A DNA stretch of 16,527 nucleotides from Candidatus Pacearchaeota archaeon (GTDB lineage: Archaea; Nanobdellota; Nanobdellia; Pacearchaeales; GW2011-AR1). The notes beneath the pieces are model-generated. The model made no database searches. It worked only from the letters and a program-made list of their open reading frames with translations, and had not been told where the DNA came from. Both the position numbers and the translations under genes were made by a program. The stretch covers positions 1 through 16,527 of the forward strand of contig JACQLJ010000011.1 in NCBI GenBank assembly GCA_016234065.1. Reading direction: 5' to 3'. Below are positions 12,676-16,527 of this stretch, piece after piece. How positions within the stretch are numbered: position 1 is the stretch's first letter; each line of letters begins with the position of its first letter.

Positions 12676-13328
12676 TTTCTTAAAACCTCCGGGACTTCAA
12701 ATTTAAAATATTCTGGAAAAACAGATTTTCCTTCTATAATTCTTGAAAAACATTCCGCAGCCAATTTTGCATCCTCTAAGGCATTGTGAGGTTTACCTTC
12801 TTTCAGTATTTCTCCGCTGTGTGTTATTCTTCTCTCTTCAGGAAGCCCGCAGAAATTAAGTATATTTGTTAGGTTCATGTTGCTTTCCATTGCATCTGTA
12901 TCTTTTCCGTTTCTTAACAATAATTTTTTATTAAATATAGAATATAATGTCTGCGCGATGCTGTGTAAATCAAATGCCCTGTGTTGAAAAGTTTTTTTCA
13001 ATCCATATTTGTTTGCCTTTATTTCAATTAATGCAACATCAAATTGTGGGTTTTGACATAAAACATTTCTTATCTTTCTGGATTCCATCCATCTAAAAAA
13101 CTTGTTCAGTAATTCTTCTTGCGACTGCTTTTCTTTATTCCTCAGTTCTTTCTCACTTTTTCCGATTACTTTTAATGAATCCTCTTCAACTGAATCATCG
13201 TCGTCAATTCTTGCTTCCTCAATGAATTCCTCCATTGTGTTCAAGTCAACAGCGCCTATCTGCCATATACCACAATTTACCTTGTCTAATCCAGATGTCT
13301 CAATATCTAATGCAATTGGTTTTATCAT
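12672..13328 (-). CDS. DEDDh 3'-5' exonuclease (RNase T/DnaQ-like) inserted between uL4 and uL23
   Basis: A 218-residue predicted exonuclease. ALDIETSG provides D8 and E10 (Exo I). CQNPQFDVALIE provides D97 (Exo II). HNALEDAKLA provides H181 and D186 (Exo III), so the whole two-metal DEDDh set is present and an active enzyme is expected. The family removes 3' nucleotides from RNA or DNA; the substrate cannot be read from sequence. Residues 35-75 form an acidic then charged linker (IDDDDSVEED). It is coupled on both sides by ATGA overlaps with uL4 and uL23, with GGAGG ribosome-binding sites before its own start and before uL23, so it is made at ribosomal protein stoichiometry or close to it. 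RNA maturation or decay is plausible; DNA repair cannot be excluded. Confidence 0.88.
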   Translation of the reverse strand: MIKPIALDIETSGLDKVNCGIWQIGAVDLNTMEEFIEEARIDDDDSVEEDSLKVIGKSEKELRNKEKQSQEELLNKFFRWMESRKIRNVLCQNPQFDVALIEIKANKYGLKKTFQHRAFDLHSIAQTLYSIFNKKLLLRNGKDTDAMESNMNLTNILNFCGLPEERRITHSGEILKEGKPHNALEDAKLAAECFSRIIEGKSVFPEYFKFEVPEVLRK

Positions 13329-14167
13329 TTTAATCTTCCTCCTTCTTTAATTTGTCCAATTTTGGAAGGATTATTGAATCTCTCTTTTAATTCATTAATT
13401 GCCTGTTCTGTGTAAATAGTTATTCTTCCCTGTCCCCCTTCTGCTAAATCAAGAACACCGAGATTATTCGTATTAGCAACATCAAACATTTTTGTCTTCA
13501 TTTTTTCATTTTTTCCAGTAACAATTAGTAATCCTGCATTTTCTTTGTATTTTCTTCCTCTTATTTTTCCCTTTCCAGTTCTTACATCTTTATTTCTAAT
13601 TCCAACATCAAAGACCTTTTCCCCAAGAATTTTTTTTAACACTTCAATTAATTCTTTTGTTTTCAATGATAATATTCTTGATTCAACTATGAATGGAAGA
13701 TTTTTTATTTCAATATCTCTTAATCTTGAATATTTCTTTCTTACTTCCTTTTCATTTGCTGTTGCGCTTAATGCTGAAACAAGCGCTAAATTAATTTCTT
13801 TTTTGTTCATTTTTTTTCTTTTCAAGATATGTAAAAGTTTTGGTGGATGCGCTCTTCTACCTCCTCTTGTATGTGGTGTTGTTGCACCAACCCATTGAAA
13901 CTGCGAACCTCTTCTACTCATTATTTTTCTTGGAACTCTTGACATGCCTCTTCCATAGCTGATTTTCCATGCGTGTCTTTTGTGCCTTATTTTTCCACTT
14001 GCGGAATAAAGCATTCCTGCATACTGCATAGGTGCATATGGCTGAATGATTTTTTTTGATTCAAGAACTTTCGCAATCAAATCCTCACGGATTTTTTCAG
14101 AGAAAAAATTTGGAAGTTCAATTTCTTTTAATTTTTTCCCTTCAACTGAAAAAACATCTGACTTCAT
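13325..14167 (-). CDS. rpl4: 50S ribosomal protein uL4
   Basis: A 280-residue exit-tunnel protein. GKIRHKRHAWKISYGRGMSR and the loop QFQWVGATTPHTRGGRRAHPP are the archaeal tunnel-extension motifs. VRTGKGKIRGRKYKENAGLL and ITIYTEQAINEL complete the family pattern. I chose ATG 14167, which forms TAAAATG with the preceding gene, over an in-frame TTG at 14179. The stop overlaps the exonuclease start (ATGA). Length is normal. Confidence 0.96.
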   Translation of the reverse strand: MKSDVFSVEGKKLKEIELPNFFSEKIREDLIAKVLESKKIIQPYAPMQYAGMLYSASGKIRHKRHAWKISYGRGMSRVPRKIMSRRGSQFQWVGATTPHTRGGRRAHPPKLLHILKRKKMNKKEINLALVSALSATANEKEVRKKYSRLRDIEIKNLPFIVESRILSLKTKELIEVLKKILGEKVFDVGIRNKDVRTGKGKIRGRKYKENAGLLIVTGKNEKMKTKMFDVANTNNLGVLDLAEGGQGRITIYTEQAINELKERFNNPSKIGQIKEGGRLK

Positions 14168-14168
14168 T

Positions 14169-14486
14169 TTATTTTCCAAACTCCCTTAGTTTGGCGTCTA
14201 GTTTGGGGTAATCTTCTGATGCATTTATCTCATATTTTTCTTTCTTCAAATTTTCACCATAATATATTCTTACACCTATTTTCTCAAATCTTGGTACCAT
14301 ATAAGTTGTCTCAATAATCGCTCCATTATTTTCCACCTTCCTACTTAACGTCTTTATTTTCATTCTATCTAAATAGCTGTAGTGATGAATTTCCTCTTGC
14401 CCGGAAATAATTAATACCTCTGCCCCTAATATATCACTTAACTTTGTTTCTGGCTTAACTTCAACTACTTTTAATTCAATGTTCAT
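14169..14486 (-). CDS. Inserted small unknown protein between uL3 and uL4
   Basis: A 105-residue protein of unknown function. Patterns are LKVVEVKPETKLSDILGAEVLI at the start and VRIYYGENLKKEKYEI near residue 72, with alternating hydrophobic residues that suggest beta strands. It loosely resembles the two other inserted ORFs (5715-6095 and 10378-10701): similar length, an opening hydrophobic strand followed by a short 'D-L-x-G' turn, and a late Y-x-G-E block. The similarity is too weak to be sure by eye. Its ATG overlaps the uL3 stop, with GGAGG in the uL3 C-terminal codons, and its own stop is one base from uL4. It is therefore fully embedded in the operon. Confidence 0.78.
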   Translation of the reverse strand: MNIELKVVEVKPETKLSDILGAEVLIISGQEEIHHYSYLDRMKIKTLSRKVENNGAIIETTYMVPRFEKIGVRIYYGENLKKEKYEINASEDYPKLDAKLREFGK

Positions 14487-15436
14487 CTTAAAACCTCCAA
14501 TAAATCAAAATTATTTTTTGATTGCTTTTTTGTTTCTCTTAATGGTGCTGTAACTAGAATTTGTCTTTTTGCAGGACCTTGAACGCTTCCATTGACAATA
14601 ATGTAATCTGTCTGCAAGTCACCGAAATTTTTTATGTTTGAAAATTCTTTTTTGTTATCTGCTTTCCCTATGTCAATTATTTTGCTGTTGTAAGAAATCC
14701 TCGTGAACATCCCGATGTTCCCTGCCTGCGGCGCTTTGAATGTTACTCTTGAAGGATGCCAAGGTCCCAAACTCCCCGGTCTTCTTTGTCCCTTTTCTGA
14801 TTTGTGCGATTTTAATGAAATGCCAAATCTTTTTACAGGTCCTGAAAATCCTCTTCCTTTTGTCAAGCCCCTAAAATCAACAAGTTCGCCTTTTGTGAAA
14901 TTATTCAACACAGATAATTCTTTGTTTAGATTCTCTTTAACAAAATTTATCTTTTCATCTAAATTTCCTGAAAGTCCAATTTCAGCCAAGTCAGGAGTTT
15001 TTTTTATTCCTGTTTTTTTTGTCAGAGAGTAAGCAACAACTCTTAAGTCATCAAAATCATCTTTTTTATCAAGTGTCTGAAGATCCATCTTTTTTGATTT
15101 CGGGAGTTTCAGAATTCTCTTGAGTTCTTTATCAAGATTCTCATTGAGAATTTCTCTAGCAACATCTCCGTGCTTGTATAATCTTATTGAGAGAATTTTC
15201 ATTGGGGGACATTCAACTATTGTTGCAGGAATGACAATCTTTTTTCCTTTTGTCATTGAAGTTGCAGTATTATCCTTGACAAAAACAGAAGCCATTCCTA
15301 CCTTGTAGCAAATAAAACCTTTGAGATTTTTTTTAGAATCAATTGCGTCCCAGTTCACTCTAGGCAAGAACTTTCTGGCCCTTTTTCTCGGCCAAATCTG
15401 CAAACTTCCTTTTCTCGGCGACTTTAATGTTGGCAT
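14483..15436 (-). CDS. rpl3: 50S ribosomal protein uL3
   Basis: A 317-residue protein near the peptidyl-transferase centre and first ribosomal gene of the operon. The basic N-terminus MPTLKSPRKGSLQIWPRKRA is the archaeal form, followed by FICYKVGMASVFV. The signature GRGFSGPVKRFGI and the RRPGSLGPWHPSRV loop (about residues 218-231) reach the active centre. The last codons (EVLR) contain GGAGG that serves the next gene. No Shine-Dalgarno precedes its own ATG. A better-placed AGGA serves an overlapping out-of-frame ATG at 15455. Confidence 0.97.
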   Translation of the reverse strand: MPTLKSPRKGSLQIWPRKRARKFLPRVNWDAIDSKKNLKGFICYKVGMASVFVKDNTATSMTKGKKIVIPATIVECPPMKILSIRLYKHGDVAREILNENLDKELKRILKLPKSKKMDLQTLDKKDDFDDLRVVAYSLTKKTGIKKTPDLAEIGLSGNLDEKINFVKENLNKELSVLNNFTKGELVDFRGLTKGRGFSGPVKRFGISLKSHKSEKGQRRPGSLGPWHPSRVTFKAPQAGNIGMFTRISYNSKIIDIGKADNKKEFSNIKNFGDLQTDYIIVNGSVQGPAKRQILVTAPLRETKKQSKNNFDLLEVLR

Positions 15437-15455
15437 TTCTTAATATGTATCGCAT
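15360..15455 (-). other. Candidate upstream overlapping ORF at the uL3 start
   Basis: A 31-codon ORF beginning MRYILRNANIK starts 19 bases before the uL3 ATG, runs in another frame and ends inside uL3. It has AGGA (15463-15466) with 7-base spacing, whereas uL3 itself lacks a visible ribosome-binding site. It could modulate uL3 initiation, or the AGGA may simply be coincidental. Its downstream amino acids are the frame-shifted reading of a basic uL3 region, so they carry no evidence of function. Confidence 0.2.
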
Positions 15456-15490
15456 TTTAATGTCCTGGAACAATATGTTATGAAAAAAGA

Positions 15491-15508
15491 GGTTTAAAAG
15501 TGTTTTGG
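15491..15508 (-). promoter_or_regulatory. TATA-like promoter of the ribosomal protein operon
   Basis: In the 110-base gap before uL3 the minus strand reads CCAAAACACTTTTAAACC, a BRE-like A-rich element followed by a TATA-like CTTTTAAA. A start of transcription about 25 bases on, near 15470, would leave a leader of about 34 bases before uL3. Nothing else gene-like fills the rest of this gap. Promoter strength and exact start cannot be judged. Confidence 0.42.
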
Positions 15509-15546
15509 GGTGAGAGATTGTCGCAGATTAGGGACTTTTAATTAGA

Positions 15547-15939
15547 TTATATTTTTTTGTCGCTTTCGGGACTTTCTATCAATCTTAATTCAGTTAAACC
15601 AAGGTATATTTTTTCACCATTCCCCCTACAAATTCCTTTATAACTTAAAGTCAATTCTTTCGTCATCCCTGAAAAAGTCTTGTCTTCCATAGAAATTGCT
15701 TCCCCATCTGGTTTAATTAATTCGTGTTTTATATTTTGCACCCCTTTTCTATCTTCTAAAAAAGTTATAGTTAAATTAGGATTTATTCCATAATGTATAT
15801 GTGCTTCTTTACCCTTTTTACCAATTAAAACATCATAATGGGTTTTTTTATTCTTTATTTTTACCCAGAAATTCTTAGTTCTTCCTTCAATCTTGTTAAT
15901 ATTACGAACTTTAAGCCAAGTATTCTCTTTATTACTCAT
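15547..15939 (-). CDS. Unknown small protein upstream of the ribosomal operon
   Basis: A 130-residue protein that I do not recognise. It is rich in K, N, I and T with alternating hydrophobic residues (NFWVKIKNKKTHYDVLIG, AHIHYGINPNLTITFL, ELTLSYKGICRG), which suggests a beta-sandwich or barrel. No signal peptide or membrane segment is visible. It begins 5 bases after the stop of the 188-residue gene (TAAAAATAATG), so the two are probably co-transcribed. It is very AT-rich, unlike that neighbour. It shows no clear similarity to the small ORFs inside the ribosomal operon. Confidence 0.7.
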   Translation of the reverse strand: MSNKENTWLKVRNINKIEGRTKNFWVKIKNKKTHYDVLIGKKGKEAHIHYGINPNLTITFLEDRKGVQNIKHELIKPDGEAISMEDKTFSGMTKELTLSYKGICRGNGEKIYLGLTELRLIESPESDKKI

Positions 15940-15944
15940 TATTT

Positions 15945-16527
15945 TTATAGAATTATCTCAAATTCACCGAGATCTTTTCTTACCAGCTCGAAAACCCTCG
16001 GGTTGATTTCTAGGGATTTTGAAGTTTTCTGGTGCTCGAGGCATGAGGAAACCTCTTTCATGTCAGAATCAGAAATAACATTTGTTAGCTTCTTGATTTT
16101 TCCGTCAACGAAAAGAAAGCTTGCCGAGTTGCAGTGCAATAACTCAGCCACAGCATGTTTTCCGTCTTTAAGATACCTGAGCCTCATCCTGGCTTTTTCC
16201 ATGCCCATAAGATCAGCCCTCTGGGAATAATCTATCATGTCACTTATTAATATGGAGGCATTTTTTCTGGCTTCATCGACTTTCCTGGAATCAAGTTTTC
16301 CTTTCCTGAACTCTTTCTTTGCGATTATAATGTCCTTTAAGATTTTCAGGTGATTCTGCGTGAATTTTCCTTGCCTTACAAGGGCTTCAAATGCGGAAAC
16401 AGCGTCTGTCTGCGTTTTTTTTCCCGAGGTGGCTTCCAGAAGATTGAAGATATCTTTGTAAATCTGCTCAATGGTTTTTTCCTGTGCTCTTTTTTCTATC
16501 TGTTTTCTCAATTCCTGGAGCCTTTTC
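15945..16527 (-). CDS. Unknown helical protein, 5' end beyond the window
   Basis: The reading frame is open to the right edge; only the C-terminal ~193 residues are seen. The only in-window start candidate is a TTG at 16511, with coiled-coil-like residues (KRLQEL) continuing upstream in frame, so the true start is probably outside. The sequence is mostly charged helices (IEKRAQEKTIEQIYKDIFNLLE, then KLDSRKVDEARKNASILISD), followed by a short beta part (ASFLFVDGKIKKLT) and the end DLGEFEIIL. I recognise no catalytic motif. Its G+C is clearly higher than that of the rest of the window (for example 28 of 60 at 16141-16200), which suggests a different codon regime or origin. Confidence 0.7.
   Translation of the reverse strand, partial: KRLQELRKQIEKRAQEKTIEQIYKDIFNLLEATSGKKTQTDAVSAFEALVRQGKFTQNHLKILKDIIIAKKEFRKGKLDSRKVDEARKNASILISDMIDYSQRADLMGMEKARMRLRYLKDGKHAVAELLHCNSASFLFVDGKIKKLTNVISDSDMKEVSSCLEHQKTSKSLEINPRVFELVRKDLGEFEIIL

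Noticed and set aside
15547..15939. The 130-residue unknown ORF as a fourth paralogue of the inserted small proteins
   Set aside because: It lacks the shared opening and the late Y-x-G-E block, and its strand pattern differs.

Overview
This AT-rich window (roughly one third G+C by eye) is an archaeal chromosome segment carrying the S10-spc ribosomal protein cluster in the canonical archaeal order. On the minus strand it reads uL3, uL4, uL23, uL2, uS19, uL22, uS3, uL29, aIF1/SUI1, uS17, uL14, uL24, eS4, uL5, uS14, uS8, uL6, eL32, eL19, uL18, uS5, uL30, uL15, SecY. The proteins eS4, eL19 and eL32, the zinc-finger SUI1 and the Sec61-type SecY place it in Archaea. Low G+C, compact genes, many lineage-specific small ORFs and the type of variable protein at the left edge suggest a DPANN lineage (Pacearchaeota/Woesearchaeota-like). 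That placement is inference.

Layout. Bases 25-657 (+) hold a 210-residue protein whose last ~36 codons are G+C-rich and adenine-poor and end in a C-type-lectin-like 'LGVRAV' block. I read this as the variable protein of a diversity-generating retroelement (DGR). A hairpin follows its stop. It converges on secY (714-2144, -). A ~100-base gap with a T-rich terminator candidate and a leaderless-type promoter candidate separates secY from the long operon (2247-15436, -). That operon starts after a ~110-base gap with a TATA-like box. Further upstream on the same strand are a 130-residue unknown protein and the 3' part of a more G+C-rich helical gene that runs off the right edge.

How the genes work together. 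Nearly all products are parts of the 30S and 50S subunits, plus one initiation factor and the membrane channel that receives nascent chains. The genes are very tightly packed: stop and start codons overlap as ATGA or TAATG, or are one base apart as TAAAATG. Shine-Dalgarno sequences lie inside the last codons of upstream genes. Four gaps of 34-47 bases between genes contain 10-13-codon micro-ORFs that restore this stop/start tiling.

The cluster is interrupted by genes that do not belong to it: a DEDDh 3'-5' exonuclease between uL4 and uL23, and three small unknown ORFs (uL3/uL4, uL22/uS3, uS8/uL6). At least two of these small ORFs look like paralogues. The RNase P subunit gene often found between SUI1 and uS17 is absent. 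The most interesting items are the DGR-type variable region, the paralogous insertions, and the repeat-bearing micro-ORFs.
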